Origin: Edolisoma coerulescens
Taxonomy: Eukaryota > Chordata > Aves > Passeriformes > Campephagidae
DNA length: 64,000 nucleotides
Assembly: GCA_013397115.1 (NCBI GenBank)
Contig: VWZW01004397.1
Location: forward strand, 500,389 to 564,388
Direction: 5' to 3'
Shown one piece after another: positions 11,960 through 23,050 of this stretch (within the stretch, counting starts at the first letter, position 1; each line of letters begins with the position of its first letter). The notes beneath the pieces are model-generated. The model searched no databases, had not been told where the DNA came from, and saw only the letters and a list, made by a program, of their open reading frames with translations. The position numbers and the translations under genes were made by a program.

Positions 11960-12480
11960 TACTGTTTTAATTCATAGTAGATGAGCCTTCGGTGCAATAT
12001 ATTTGTTTTACTGTATAATTTATAAACACCTGGTCTTGCCTCTGCAGTTTACAAGGCACCAAGGATTCCTGTCCCAGTGATAAAGGACATCACTTAATCT
12101 GGGCATTTGAATGGTAAAGTACTTAAAATTCATCAAAATTAAAAATTCATCAAGTTTCACAGGTTTTTTTTTAGCCAACAAAGTCCTTCAATACTTAACC
12201 ACTTGCTCACAGATATAAACATGTGAAGTAATTGTTTCATTGCCGTGACTATGACTTAAGGCAAAATTTGCACCAGCTTGGAATAATTTATGGGAAATAT
12301 GTGCATCTCAATCACCTGGATGGGCTGGAGATTATTTACATGTTTTGTAAATATTTTATATATATGATACATATTCCCTATATTTTATACATATTCCATT
12401 TAAAATAAAAAAAAATCCACCTCTGTAATGCAGAAGGCCACAAGTGTGTGAGTGCACTCCCTTTAGAAGGAATATTTTTA
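11960..12480. promoter_or_regulatory. AT-rich patch, candidate regulatory or nuclear-matrix type DNA
   Basis: About 500 bases are distinctly AT-rich against the flanks. They contain AAAATTCATC repeated near 12125-12155 and AATAATTTATGGG, then a TATATATATG stretch and A-runs at about 12400-12416. Within it, 12367-12397 repeats ATACATATTCC with a 20-bp period. There are no coding frames. The texture fits an enhancer, a matrix-attachment type region or simple AT drift, and I cannot separate these. Confidence 0.2.
12367..12397 (+). repeat. Short direct repeat, 20-bp period
   Basis: ATACATATTCC at 12367-12377 recurs exactly at 12387-12397, with CTATATTTT between. It is a local duplication inside AT-rich sequence. 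Confidence 0.8.
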
Positions 12481-15099
12481 ATATGTAAGTACTGTATATA
12501 CATTTTTATTCCTTATTTCACTTTGCTGCGTATTTGTTTTTATTCTTGCTGCCACAATTGCTGCTAGAGATGGACCTGAAACAACACATTTGTCTTTGGC
12601 CTCCTCCTCTAGCCAGAAAAGTTGGTTGTCCGATAGTGGAATTACCTTTAAGTGGTGTTCCATTTGCTTCTTACACCACTGCCACCCTTTCTGATGTCCC
12701 TCCTGGAGGGTGGGAAGGTTCTAAATATTAAACAACTCAGAAATCCAGGAGAACATTGTGCCTGTTGTGGTGCTGAGCTCTCACACCTGCACCAGGCTGT
12801 GAGGAGACGAGACAAACTCTGAAAATATTTTGCAGCTTGATGCACCCCCGAGGACTCAAATCCTTTTGCTCAATAGCTCAACTCTTCTCCATCCACAGGA
12901 GCCACACAGATTTTCACTGCCAGAGTTCCACCTGCCCTCTGGGTGGTTGTAGTTTACAACTCCCCCTGTTTTCCTCACAGCTTTTTTGTTTGCTCAAAGG
13001 TTTACGCGGTGCTTCCGTCCTGTTTGCATCTACAACATCTCGCTCTCACGCAGAGGGTGGAGGCACCTCTCCAGACACTGATTCCTGTAAACTGATGGCT
13101 TTGATTAGTTTAGATGAAAGAGGCTCTTATTATAAACCAGCCCCTGCTGGGTGCAGGTCTGTGGGTGGATGGTTCACCCCGAAAGGAGAGAGAGGCTCCA
13201 GACCCAGCGCCGGGGTTTGGTGCTGCAGGAGCTCCATCTGGAGACTTTTAATGTCACCCTTTTCATTCTATCAGCTGCCTCCTGCAACACTGATAAAGTT
13301 TGTGAGGTAAATAGGAACAACCACTTTTATTTGGCCATCCCAGAAGTGATTTTTGCCCTCAGCACAGACTCCAAGGTCATCCTCCATCCTGTGCTTGATA
13401 ATCAAACCACCAAGCAAATTCTCTGCAAATATAAGGATCTTTGTTTGGAGCAACCGATTAATTTCTTTTGTTCCCCTCTTTTTTTTCCATCTTGGTTGTC
13501 ATGAAGGAACAGAAAATGTAGACAGTGCTGGGATTATTGACTATGTGTGATCTTTTGGGGAGCTGCACAAGTGTAACCTTTAACAGGGGGACCTTCAGCA
13601 GAAACAGGAGCAGGATGAACATCTGACACTGTGCTCCTAACACAGAAGGAGGATTTTTTGTCAGCTGGGTAATAAGGGAGTAAGGCCTTGTCAGGCTCTA
13701 ATTTGTGTGAGCAGAATGTGTTTAGACTGGGTGAGGAGGATGTTTTGGCATGGGACGATGAGGATGTTTGGTTAAGCCGCTTGTTAAGTTGGGTAAATCT
13801 GACATCAAAGACTTTGATAAGGTTTTTCTAAGATCTTTGTGACTTCAGTGATGTTGTTAGTACAGAAATGATATAAAGATAAATGAACTGACACTTCACC
13901 AGCTAAATAGGTTCCCCCCAAGTGTTTTGTAGGGTGGATCAGAGTACACAGCTCTGGGGGAAGGAATGGTTTCCCAGAGCTCTTCCTAGCAAATTGAACA
14001 ACCAACTGCTGGTCATTTCCTTCTGCTGGGCAGGAGAGGTGTGTGCAGGAGGGATGACGAGCCGCAATGAGCTCCTTGGATTCCGGCAGCAGAAATCAGG
14101 AGACCTGCTGAAATCAGCATGTGATGACTTGCTGGGCTTTCAGGGTAACCAGCTAGCACCAAACCCAGCAAAGGCAGCAGGGATGTAATTAGATCTCACC
14201 TAAACAGGAGGCCAACAAGGGCCTTTGGCAGCAGAGCTCCACCAGGGAGCTACGAGGAGAGCAGGAGACCCAGAAGATGCAGGGATGGTGTGAGAGCCTC
14301 TCCCAGAGCTCTGTTTGCTGCAGAGAAAACCCTCAGGGTCTCACCGTGGTCTGTAATCCACACCCTCTGGGACCTCTTGGAACTTCTGCCACACAGGGAA
14401 GGAGAGCACAGCCCCTTGGGAGGCACCAGGGGGGCACTGATGGGGCTCAAAGCTTGAAATTGCCCTGGAAATAACCAGGTTATGGGACACTGCCAACAGG
14501 GAATGGGGAATGCTCTTTCCAGTGGATTGAGGAGCAGTGTTATGCCCATGTGGAACCCAGACAGGGTGGAAGGTTTCTCCTTTCCCACCAGCACGGGGGG
14601 TGAATCACAGGGCTGCTTTGCTTGGCTTCAAGGGGTAGATGGTTGTACTCAATCTCAAATCATCCTTTCCTCCTGTTTTCCACTGCAGCAAAAGGCAGTG
14701 GAGCTGGCAGAGGAGGTCAGCAAGGTCTTTCACCCTTAAGTTTGAATTCTGTCCCAGGCCACCTCCTCCATCACCAGACTCCAACTCCTGCAGTTGTTGC
14801 CCACCTTCCCCAAGACCTGGTCAAGCAGCTCAGGCTTGGAACTAACCCAGCTGTCCCCCAGGTCTCTGAGAAGACTTTCTTTCACCTCAGTGGGTATTAG
14901 AGCATGAAAACAGTTGGAGGAGCAATGCTTTTTGGTGTTCTCCACTAATTTTGTCGTAAGATCAGTTTTGGATGTAGGTTTTTGTTCCTAAGCTGTGACT
15001 GGTCAGGGAATGAAGGTGGTGGAAAATAAGGAGAAAAGGAATTGTTCTCCTAAATAGTAAAAGAGATTTTCTGCTCGGGGTAGATCCGTGTCTCCTTTC
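12481..15099. other. Non-coding unique DNA
   Basis: The largest open frame is 12837-13310 plus (157 codons). It has low-complexity Ser/Cys/Leu content and no recognised domain. 14200-14900 is GC-richer with several overlapping frames on both strands. No repeat family is recognised. No CpG cluster is strong enough to be a promoter, although 13005-13075 has a few scattered CpG sites. Confidence 0.5.
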
Positions 15100-15785
15100 T
15101 TTTCCAAGGACTCAATGCAAAACATGGGCCAAACCCAGCTAATGAAATTCCATTTATCTTAATGATCCTCTGGGCACAGGAGATCCTTGATGATCAAACT
15201 GAGTTGACACCTGCCACTATTAAGTTCTGCTCCTCAAAACTCCGAGACAATCCCAGCAGATAAACAATATAACATGGTTCCCATTATGATATTACCATAA
15301 AGCCAGACAGCCTCATGTTTACCCCATAAATAATTAGTCACCAGGCAAATCAGAAAAAAAAAAATAAAATAATCCCACCATCACCTTAAATTACCTGTCA
15401 AACATTTACCTCTGTTTGTCTTTTAGGGCATTTATTTTTTTGCCGTGTGGTCCTGGTCCTTGATTAGTTTAACAACCCCCCTGCATTTTGACAGCAGAAG
15501 AAAAGAAGAGGTGATTATTACAGTTACTGCTCTTGCTTTGCCTTGAAAGTCCATTCTAAAGAAGGCATTAGAGGAGGCTTTCTTGTGGCTGAGAGATCAG
15601 ATTACCACAATTAAAGTAAAAAGGTGTGGTGCTATTTACTCTGCATGTTATGACACATGAAAGAAAGTGATTCAGGCAAGGAAAATAATTACACATTAAT
15701 CTGTGTTTGGCAACTCCATTTCATATACTTGGCCCACAGAGCTTAGATAAAAAGCTATTTTGTCCAGCTTTGTGTAAACTGGGAG
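15100..15785. promoter_or_regulatory. Candidate regulatory tract of about 690 bp
   Basis: A long AT-rich, frame-poor tract with a rich set of factor-like words: GCTAATGAAATT, TCTTAATGATCC, TTGATGATCAAA, ATAAATAATTAG, TTAAATTACC, CTTGATTAGTTTAAC, GTGATTATTACAG, CACAATTAAAG, AATAATTACACATTAATC and AGATAAAAAG. The texture is continuous and repeat-free except for an A-rich run at 15354-15372. This is one of the two best candidates in the window for a deeply conserved non-coding element. Conservation itself is inferred. Confidence 0.33.
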
Positions 15786-16057
15786 GAGGGTTTGTGCTGC
15801 AGTTTACGAGGAGTTGTCTGTGTGTGAGTGGGGATGAGGAAATAACCTCCTGATCCTACACCGCCGCTCTGCCTTGGCTGTGTTTTCCATCACGAGGCCC
15901 CACAACGCCCCTTGGGTCTCACCCAGCTGAGAAATGGTCCTGCAACCCAGAAACTCGGCCCGGGTTTGGCAAAATTCTTGCAAATTTGAGAACTTGTCGA
16001 GGTTTTTGAGCCAGTTCCTGAGCTGTTTGTAGGATTTGGTGTGAAGAACACCACAGG
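15786..16057. other. Non-coding DNA next to a CR1 tail
   Basis: GC-richer sequence. It may belong to a longer diverged repeat ending in the CR1 tail that follows, but I do not recognise it as CR1 body. Confidence 0.45.
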
Positions 16058-16158
16058 CACAGGGTGGGATTGTTGGGGTGTCCTGTGCAGGACCAGGAGC
16101 TGGGCTTGGATCATCCTTGAGGGTCCCTTCCAGCTCAGGAAATTCTGAGATTCTGTGA
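16058..16158 (+). mobile_element. CR1 LINE 3' tail fragment
   Basis: A plus-orientation CR1 3' untranslated end: GGGATTGTTGGGGTGTC, then GGACCAGGAGCTGGGCTTGG, TCATCCTTGAGGGTCCCTTC and CAGCTCAGGAAATTCTGAGA, ending at ATTCTGTGA. Only the last 100 bases are present and no ORF2 residue is covered. The subfamily differs from the GGTTGGGAGGGACC type at 9299. Confidence 0.8.
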
Positions 16159-16859
16159 GCTCTGAGGTTACAGCTCTGGAAACACAAATTCACACAGGTT
16201 TCTGTAAACTCGGGGTAACTGCAGTGAGGCCTCAGCACAGCTCAGGAGGAAGTTCAGTCTTTGCAACGGAGCAAAATGTGTGCAATAAATTGTGTGTGAG
16301 CTCCCCTTGTGCCTTGAAAATATCCCCTTGATCATCCTGGCGATGACACAGGGAAGAAAACACAGGGAAGAAAGCTCCAAAACCCCCAGGAGGGTTTCAG
16401 GGGTGTCTTAGAAGGGCAGGATGTTAGAACTGGGAAGAATTATTCAATCTGAACACGAGCAGCATGACCACAGTCCTGCTCCCTTACTGTAAATAATCAC
16501 AGCAATAAACCCTTGACAAACTCTCAGACAGTGCAGTTTCTGTGCTGGGCAGATTTCACAAAAAATGATCTCGAACTGGCATTCCTGCAGCTTTTCATAA
16601 AATGATACACAGACATTCGTATCAGGTCTGTGAGCCCAAGAGCCTCTTCGTTGGGGAAACCACCCTCAAAAATGGAAGAAACAGCTGAAGAAGGTTCAAA
16701 AAGAAGGTTTGCCATCTTATTTTCATGTCTATTTTCAGAAGAACTCTCTGCACAAGGTTGTGGAGTCCTATTGACTTCAGGACAAGCAGAATGGGGCGAT
16801 GACAACAGCAGAAGGTTTGGCCCTCAGGAGGATCTCCTCATATCCCTGCAGTAATAGCT
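16159..16859. other. Non-coding unique DNA
   Basis: Opposed open frames at 16524-16805 minus and 16630-16854 plus overlap almost fully and neither carries a recognised motif. AT-poorer than the next interval. No repeat is seen. Confidence 0.5.
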
Positions 16860-17350
16860 GAATTCAAGGAAGCAGCAGGAATTCATAACGTGAAGAGGAC
16901 AAATGCATGAAATGCAAAGCCACAAAACTTCATTTTCCCACAAAGTCAGCTTTTTGCATAAATCACCATTACCCATTGCAGAAGAGGAGGTTTTAATATT
17001 AATGAAAAGTTTGCCGTGCTTATATCAATATGTATGTTGGCCTGGCTGCCTGGCTATGGAAAGGGAATGTATTTACACTAGTAAATAAAATAAAATTTCT
17101 GAACCTACAGGGGAAAATCCAGCCAATGGAATTGTGTTTGTTTCCTTATAAAAGTTTGTGGAACATTTTTTACAGCTCAGCCTAAAATGGTATCATTTAT
17201 TCTGCGTGCTGATTAAAAATTATATTGATTTAATTTGGCAATTATTGTCCCTTTTCTTACTGCCAACCTATTTTTAGCCTTCCAGACGAGAGACACGGAG
17301 CTTTTTTACATACCACTACAAAGCATTAATTCTAATCTGCGAGCTGCAGA
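16860..17350. promoter_or_regulatory. Candidate regulatory tract of about 490 bp
   Basis: A second strong AT-rich, frame-poor tract. Visible words include ACAAATGCATGAAATGC (POU-like), TTTTGCATAAATC, TTTTAATATTAATGAAA, ATCAATATGTATG, CTGATTAAAAATTATATTG, TTGATTTAATTTGG, GGCAATTATTGTCCC and AGCATTAATTCTAATC. ATTGTCCC and CAATTATTG resemble SOX-type sites beside TAAT cores. There is no repeat signature. An enhancer near a developmental gene is the natural inference. Confidence 0.35.
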
Positions 17351-18031
17351 GTGGAGGGAGTGCAGGATCCTTTGCAAAATGCTTTTCTTGGCATGGCCCT
17401 GGCATGGCTGCAACTGGCAGAGCTGGCAGTGCCTTCTGTAAACTCCACCAGTTCCTCATCATCCCCTGACACGTTTGGCAGTGGTTTATTCTGGGTGCCG
17501 TGTGGCTCGGTAACACCAGCACAGCTGCACCAGGTGAAATTGGAGGTTTTTTTCCTGGTTGTCCATCCCCAGCACTGCCCAGTAGCAGATTTTGTGGATT
17601 ATTCCCCAGGATTTGCTCCAGCTGTTTGTGGCTTGGGGGTATCACCAGCCAGAGCTGCCAAACCAAGAGCTCTCAGAACATCAAACATGCAGAAAGGCAC
17701 TTTCATGTGCAGGACAAAGGGTGTTTATGAAAGCTTCAAAATGTCCATTCTGAACCACCAGGTGCTGCTGAGAAGAACAAATCCAAACATTTCTCTGCAG
17801 AGATAAACACACCAGTGGTGCATCTCTTTCTGTATTTACTGGCAGGTGTCAGCACTAAGAAACGTAATTAAGGTCTGGATTGCCCTGGATCACAATGGTA
17901 CCTCTGCTTGGAAGCTTCAACTCCTTAACATTCACCTGCCCCAGGGGACTTGGAAGGTGACCAGAGCCATTGACAGGTTCAGAAAATGTAGGTGCACCCT
18001 CTAAAGTCTCAAAAATGCTTTCAGAAAAAAG
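17351..18031. other. Non-coding unique DNA
   Basis: An open frame on plus (17351-17806, 151 codons) overlaps one on minus (17316-17666). No recognised domain is present in either. No repeat. Confidence 0.5.
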
Positions 18032-18106
18032 AAAAAAAAAAAAGTGTGGTGTTTCCATTGTGCTTCAGAAAACAAACCCTTCAGGAAATAAAAAAAAAAA
18101 AAAAAA
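18032..18106 (+). repeat. Paired poly-A tracts
   Basis: A run of 12 A at 18032-18043 and a run of 17 A at 18090-18106 are separated by about 46 bases. No gene-like sequence precedes either, so these are not good evidence for a retroposed transcript. They are homopolymers prone to length variation and sequencing error. Confidence 0.9.
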
Positions 18107-20339
18107 TAATGGAAACATATGAAATGTAAATTGGATACGCTCAAAGTTAATGAAAGGAAAATCTTTTTTCCATTTTAGTTAATGTCTTAAATTAGAATTT
18201 TGGTATAAAAGCTGGAAAACAGATGGAGAGGATATATTTTTTTTAAAAGAATAATTTGTTAGTGAATTTGAGGCTTGTGAATGAGAGTTCCTAATAATAG
18301 CATTGGCTTGAGCAACCCTTGGTGTGGACTGCAGTTGGTTTCTCCACTGGATTTCTCCCACTCCACTGCAGGAACGTGTCCGTGTGTCCTGTAGCCACAT
18401 CCAGCACCTCCTGCGGGTCTAATTCAGCCAAAACCTGCTCCAGCTCTGCTCAATATTCCTGTCTTGGATGACATCTTCCTTTGTTTCTCCATTCTCCCCT
18501 GGACCCCAGCACAGCCCATTTCTGACAGTCTCTGTGGAGATCTTTTGCTCCACCTTGCCCAGCCTGATGTAGCTTGTCTTGAAAATATTAAATTGTCCCC
18601 ATCTTCTGCCCCTCCCAGTCCTTGCCCACCTTTACCTGTGGGCATCCTAGCATATTATTCAGATTTTCCACTGCTCCTTCAACTGCTTTGGGTAAAACTC
18701 ATCAAGCTGTGCATTCACAGTTTGTACCGAAAAAAAAAATAAAGAAAGGTTATAAAGCCTCATTTGGAAATTGCCCATTAAATACTGTTTTTCTTTTAAA
18801 AAAATTAATTATTCCTCTTTTTCCATCCCACAGAGCTCCCCATGTATTCCCTCCTGTGTGTTTATCAGCCATCTTGTTGGCATAGCTGCTCCCCAAGAGA
18901 TTTGTCACGGCTGGCTCACAGCACACTCTGCTGATTTACAGCAGCAATTAATAATTCCAGATCTCCTGGGAGGGGATGGATTTCTATCTCACAGGGATGA
19001 GCAGCAGATGATACCCACAAAATGCTGATGAGCCTTTTTTTTCCATCCAGATCCAAACACAGGGTTCACGCACAGGTGACAAGGTGGGGAGGAAGGCGTT
19101 GAGCCAGTCTGGAGGGATCAGAGTCCCAGGGAAGTCCCAGGTAGGGAAGTCCCAGGGAGTGGGGCTGACGTCCTGCCCTGACTCAGTGGGGTCTGTCCCT
19201 CCACCCCTGTCGGTCCAGCCGGCCCCGTTGCCATCCCACACTGGGACTGGCTGGCCCTGCGGGTCAGCAGCTCCGGAGCTGGGAGCAGAGTTGTGCAATT
19301 AAACTTGCAAAGCACCAGCCCACACTCAGACAGACCTATCTGATCCTCGGTGAGCAACCAGGCTGACACACACCATTGATGGGCAGGGAGAGGGAAGGCA
19401 AGAAATGACCAGCTTTGCTGCTTTCATTAAAATCATTCCGGGCCAGAGTTTTGGTCTCTGCCCTTCTTCTCATGCCACCCTCACAAAGGGGGATTTGAGC
19501 CAAGGGGAGCTGCTTGCCCTGCAGAGCAAAGCCCAGGAGTTTGTCCCAGCACAAAGCAGCAGGAGACCCTTCCCTCACCCTGGCCTTTCGTTGCACTTCT
19601 GGGTATTCACTCAGCTTGGAGAGCACCAATTTTCTCAGACAGTGGACTGTGAAAAGCCTGCGAGTGCAGGAGGCACGCAGACCCCATCGATAATAACAAC
19701 GATCTTATTCAGCCGTCGTCCATAAATTGTTCCTGCCTCAAACTCTGTTTATTCCAGTGTACCTGAGGGTTCCTTGGCAACAGGAAAACTGGGCATCTTA
19801 AGGCTTCCAGGGCTGTCTTTGCCCTGACCTTGTCTGGCATTTAAACCCCTTCAGAGCTTAGCACGTTTTTGACCTTGCCCCACGTAGGCTGCATGGCTTT
19901 CCCTTCCCTCCCAGCTAATCCCTCGGCTCTCCTTTTCCAAAGCTTTCCCACAAACACAGCAACCCAAGGTTGGGAAGCAGCAGGGACAGGAGCACTGAGC
20001 TAAATCTCCAAATTCAGACCAGCCTCTCTGTTGGTCAGGTGAAGGGAATATCCATGAGATGAGGATGATCTTTGGGGTTTTGACTGTCCAGTGCTGAGCA
20101 CACAGACAATATCCAAAATGCTGAGGGTTGACCTGAAGCATCGGCATTTTCCTAGGTATTTCTAGGGATAAACTTGAAACTTCTGGAGGGACAGGCAAAG
20201 AAGGAAGGGGGGGAAAGTCTCCCTGGGTTGCTTTTGGTCATTGGAAGCGATCCTAAGCTGAAGGCACCTCGGCTGAGGCCTGAAATGTTGGCTTTGCACA
20301 CACATCCAGATCCCTTTAATAACCTGGATGTACACAATT
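18107..20339. other. Non-coding unique DNA with a small internal duplication
   Basis: No gene is recognised. At 19122-19158 the word AGTCCCAGG occurs three times (AGTCCCAGGGA, AGTCCCAGGTAGGGA, AGTCCCAGGGA), a short irregular tandem array. An A-run sits at 18730-18738. The frames at 18984-19725 lie in GC-rich DNA and overlap on both strands. Confidence 0.5.
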
Positions 20340-20745
20340 GCCTTTCAACCTAGAGCATTATATAACACTTCACATGGTTTTGCAAGGAGTGTACCAGGGA
20401 GTATTTGCGAGGAGCTGAGCCAAGAAGCTGTACAGACAGCAAGGCGTCTGTGTTGCCACTACAAAGTGGATGTTAATTACCTAAAACAATACATGTAATG
20501 GGCGAAGAGAAAAATGCTCTGCACTGCCTTGCCATACCCACTCATCTAGTGCATCTCTAACTGCACAGTTATTTAGCCTGCAGGGATCATAATTAGCTGC
20601 TTCATAAATTAATAAGGGAAAGGAGGAGGGAAGGGGGAAAGCTACCAGTGCAAGAATGGTGGGAAACTTTAGATAGGACGTTTCTCGAAGAATGTCGTTA
20701 GCAGGCGTAATTGCTTCATTAAATAAAGGCACAGACAAATGCACA
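20340..20745. promoter_or_regulatory. Candidate cis-regulatory patch
   Basis: Contains TGTTAATTACCTAAAAC, GATCATAATTAGCTGC, CATAAATTAATAAGG, GCGTAATTGCTTC and CATTAAATAAAGGC within about 300 bases. CAATACATGTAATGGGCG lies nearby. The TAATTA and ATAATTAG cores are homeodomain-type. No repeat is recognised. The surrounding sequence on both sides lacks this density. Confidence 0.28.
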
Positions 20746-21019
20746 GGGATGCTCTGTCCCTCGAGAGAGGAGGGTTGGAAGGGTTGCTTGATAGGCACTG
20801 TGTGGATCTGAGTTGAAGGACACCCCTGGAGGTGCCAGGCAAGTGCCACCCTGTGCCCAGCGTGCTGAAATCTTCCCGAAAATCCATGAAAAAGTGATGT
20901 GTGCCTAACAGTGATTCATGATCCCCCCAAACACCTTCCATCCACGGCACTCAAAGTGTTGCAAACAACAATTAGTGATGTCTTGCAGGGCTTGTCATGA
21001 GCAGCGTGAAGAAGGAACA
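20746..21019. other. Non-coding unique DNA
   Basis: Two overlapping minus-strand frames run through here (20481-20849 and 20669-20950), neither with a recognisable motif. Nothing else is seen. Confidence 0.5.
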
Positions 21020-21110
21020 CTGTCCCTGTTGTGCAGAGGAAGAAACTGAGGCAGGCAGTGACACATCCTGCTCCAAGTTCCCTGGCAGGTCAGGATCAGG
21101 CCAGCTGCAC
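21020..21110 (-). repeat. Ancient MIR-like SINE fragment
   Basis: Read on the plus strand, TGTCCCTGTTGTGCAGAGG, AAGAAACTGAGGCA and then GTGAC...TGCTCCAAG follow, in order, the reverse complement of the MIR core and tail (CCC.TTTTACAGATGAGG, AAACTGAGGCA, then GTGACTTGCCCAAGG). The similarity then fades into GGCAG..CAGG. MIR copies of this age are known in amniote genomes and are diverged in birds. The AAACTGAGGCA block with its flanks makes chance less likely. Confidence 0.55.
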
Positions 21111-22628
21111 CAACCCCACTGGGTATAATGAACCCATTGGAATCCCATTTACATCGGTTAATTACGAGTTCGTAAAAACAATGGGGTTTATTTCCTCTAT
21201 TATGCAAAGAATTTACAAGGTGGGAGAAGCATCTCCCGAGCTCTGCCATCAGACACCAGCCCCGTTTTGGTAATTAGCTGGTTCCAGGCTGGCAGCTGGG
21301 TGCATTCACACGTCTTCACACACCATTACCACAGCCTGGTTTGGAACCAGAGCCTCTTCTGAGGCGGTGGAAATATCTCCAAAAGCCCAGGAAAAGGGAC
21401 AGTGCTCCATCTGACTGGAGGTGCTGCACCATGTTCCTTTTTTTGTGAATTTCATCTTCACAGACTTCCACACTTTTAATCTGTTAATCCACAGCAACTC
21501 TTCTTGGATCCAGAGCCTGCCTTGACGGGCTGTTTCTGCGTATTTTTTCCCTTAAAAGCCAGGCTTCTTGAATCACAGGGAGGTGAGGGATGTGACTTGA
21601 CTGTGCTCCAACACCAAGTCTCAATGATTCAAAGTCAGGAGTGGAATTCAGCTCCCAGGCTTCAAGGAAAACTGGGCCAAAAGGAAACTCTGCTTTTCCC
21701 ATTCTGCCTTGGCCAGCCAGCTAAAAGTGAGGCAAATAGGAAGCGTGTCCCACCCTGAGCAATGTGGAGAGTGCTTTTTAAAACTGCAGCTGGTTGGGTT
21801 TGGTGTTAATCAGCTTTCTGCAGGAATATGTGGGATTTCCAGAGAAAAGCATCTGGAGTATTTTCCACTTGATTTTAAAGTATCCCCTGTGTGTGCTTGT
21901 TTGCATTCATCCTTGCTAAACACTTCATCTCCTGAGCTTCCTCCTCTTTCCTCAGTGCTGGGGTTGGTTTTTTTGCTGTTTTCAACTGTCTTTATGCTCT
22001 TCCTCCCTTTTCTCTTTATGGCCAAGGCTCTGGCAGTTTCTCTAATGAAAATAGTTGCTTGCATGCAGAAAGTATTTTTGCTGTACATTAAAACCTCACA
22101 TTCTTTTTTCACTCCCCTCCAGAATGCCCATTTTAGGATTGTGTGTCTCTTGCTTTATTTCCTGAGCTCCCCACGTGCTGCCCCACCATTACTTGGTTTT
22201 ATCTTTCCACTTTCTCCTCAGTGTCTAACCATGACTCCTGACTGTTTTCTTTTCCCTTTCCCCCCTCTTCTTGGAGTTTCCTCTGCCTTGCCCAGCCCAT
22301 CTCAAGCTTCTCATTGCCCTGTAAACCCAGGACACAACCTCATGCTTTTATTTGCCCAGAAAAGTAACTTTCTTCCCATGTTACTGAATCCAGCAGGGCC
22401 ATTTGCAAACCAAGGATGGGATGTACCAGCCTGCCCGGGAGTTAAACTTGTGGAAAGCCAATGTTAGAATCTTATTTGAGGGAATTTCTGAAAGTCTCGC
22501 TCTGTGGGACTGAATTTCTGTGGCCAACTCTGCCAGGCCCCTGCCTGGCTCTGCCCTCTCCCTTCCCCACGGAGGAAGGCTGGAGAAAACCTTTCCATCA
22601 AGGACTGAGCTGGCAACAACAAACCTCT
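21111..22628. other. Non-coding DNA, pyrimidine-rich in the middle
   Basis: Holds the longest open frame of the window (21709-22467, opening at TTG). The plus strand is rich in T and C at about 21890-22330, which suppresses stop codons and gives a Phe/Leu/Pro/Ser-rich product with a hydrophobic stretch. I see no codon structure, domain or promoter, so it is treated as composition-driven. Confidence 0.55.
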
Positions 22629-22645
22629 CCCCTCCCTCCCACCCC
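22629..22645 (-). other. Potential G-quadruplex motif (minus strand)
   Basis: The plus strand reads CCCC-T-CCC-T-CCC-A-CCCC. The minus strand has four G-tracts with single-base loops. Confidence 0.8.
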
Positions 22646-22894
22646 TTTTCTCGTTATAAATTTCCATGGCACAATAAAGCATTTTCCAACCAGGAGCAGT
22701 GCTGAACATACTGACAGAGCTAAAGACGTTGAGCCATTTAGATTTGGGGTTTTCTGCTCGGTTGGCTTCCTAAAACTGTTGAGTTCCAGTGGCAAAGTTC
22801 CCACTGACTCCAGAGGGCCTTGGATTTCACCCTGTGTGTGGCTGCAGCATCTGAAGCCCTGCCTTTGTGTGAAGAATGTCCTGATCAAGTTCTT
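22646..22894. other. Non-coding unique DNA
   Basis: Overlapping frames on both strands (22461-22949 plus and 22598-22933 minus) without recognised motifs. No repeat. Confidence 0.5.
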
Positions 22895-23050
22895 GAATGT
22901 AAACAAGCACAAGTGGCAAAACAAAACTTCCAAATCATTCCATCTATAATAATTAAGTATTAATTTCTTACAGTGCTGTAAAGCCTATGAAGTATATCCT
23001 TTAAAATAGATTTTCGTACTCTTAATGATGTTTTCCCATAAAGGATCTGC
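22895..23050. promoter_or_regulatory. Candidate cis-regulatory patch
   Basis: About 150 bases containing TGTAAACAAGC (a good forkhead-type core, GTAAACA), TAATAATTAAGTATTAATTTC and CTCTTAATGATG. The combination of a forkhead core with TAAT repeats is suggestive, but the patch is short. Confidence 0.22.

Noticed and set aside
18032..18106. Poly-A runs as tails of processed pseudogenes
   Set aside because: No gene-like sequence, polyadenylation signal or target-site duplication can be seen upstream.
21709..22467. Longest open frame, 252 codons, with a hydrophobic middle that looks membrane-like
   Set aside because: Opens at TTG and lies in a T/C-rich stretch that suppresses stops on this strand. 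The product is Phe/Leu/Pro/Ser-rich without domain or splice context.
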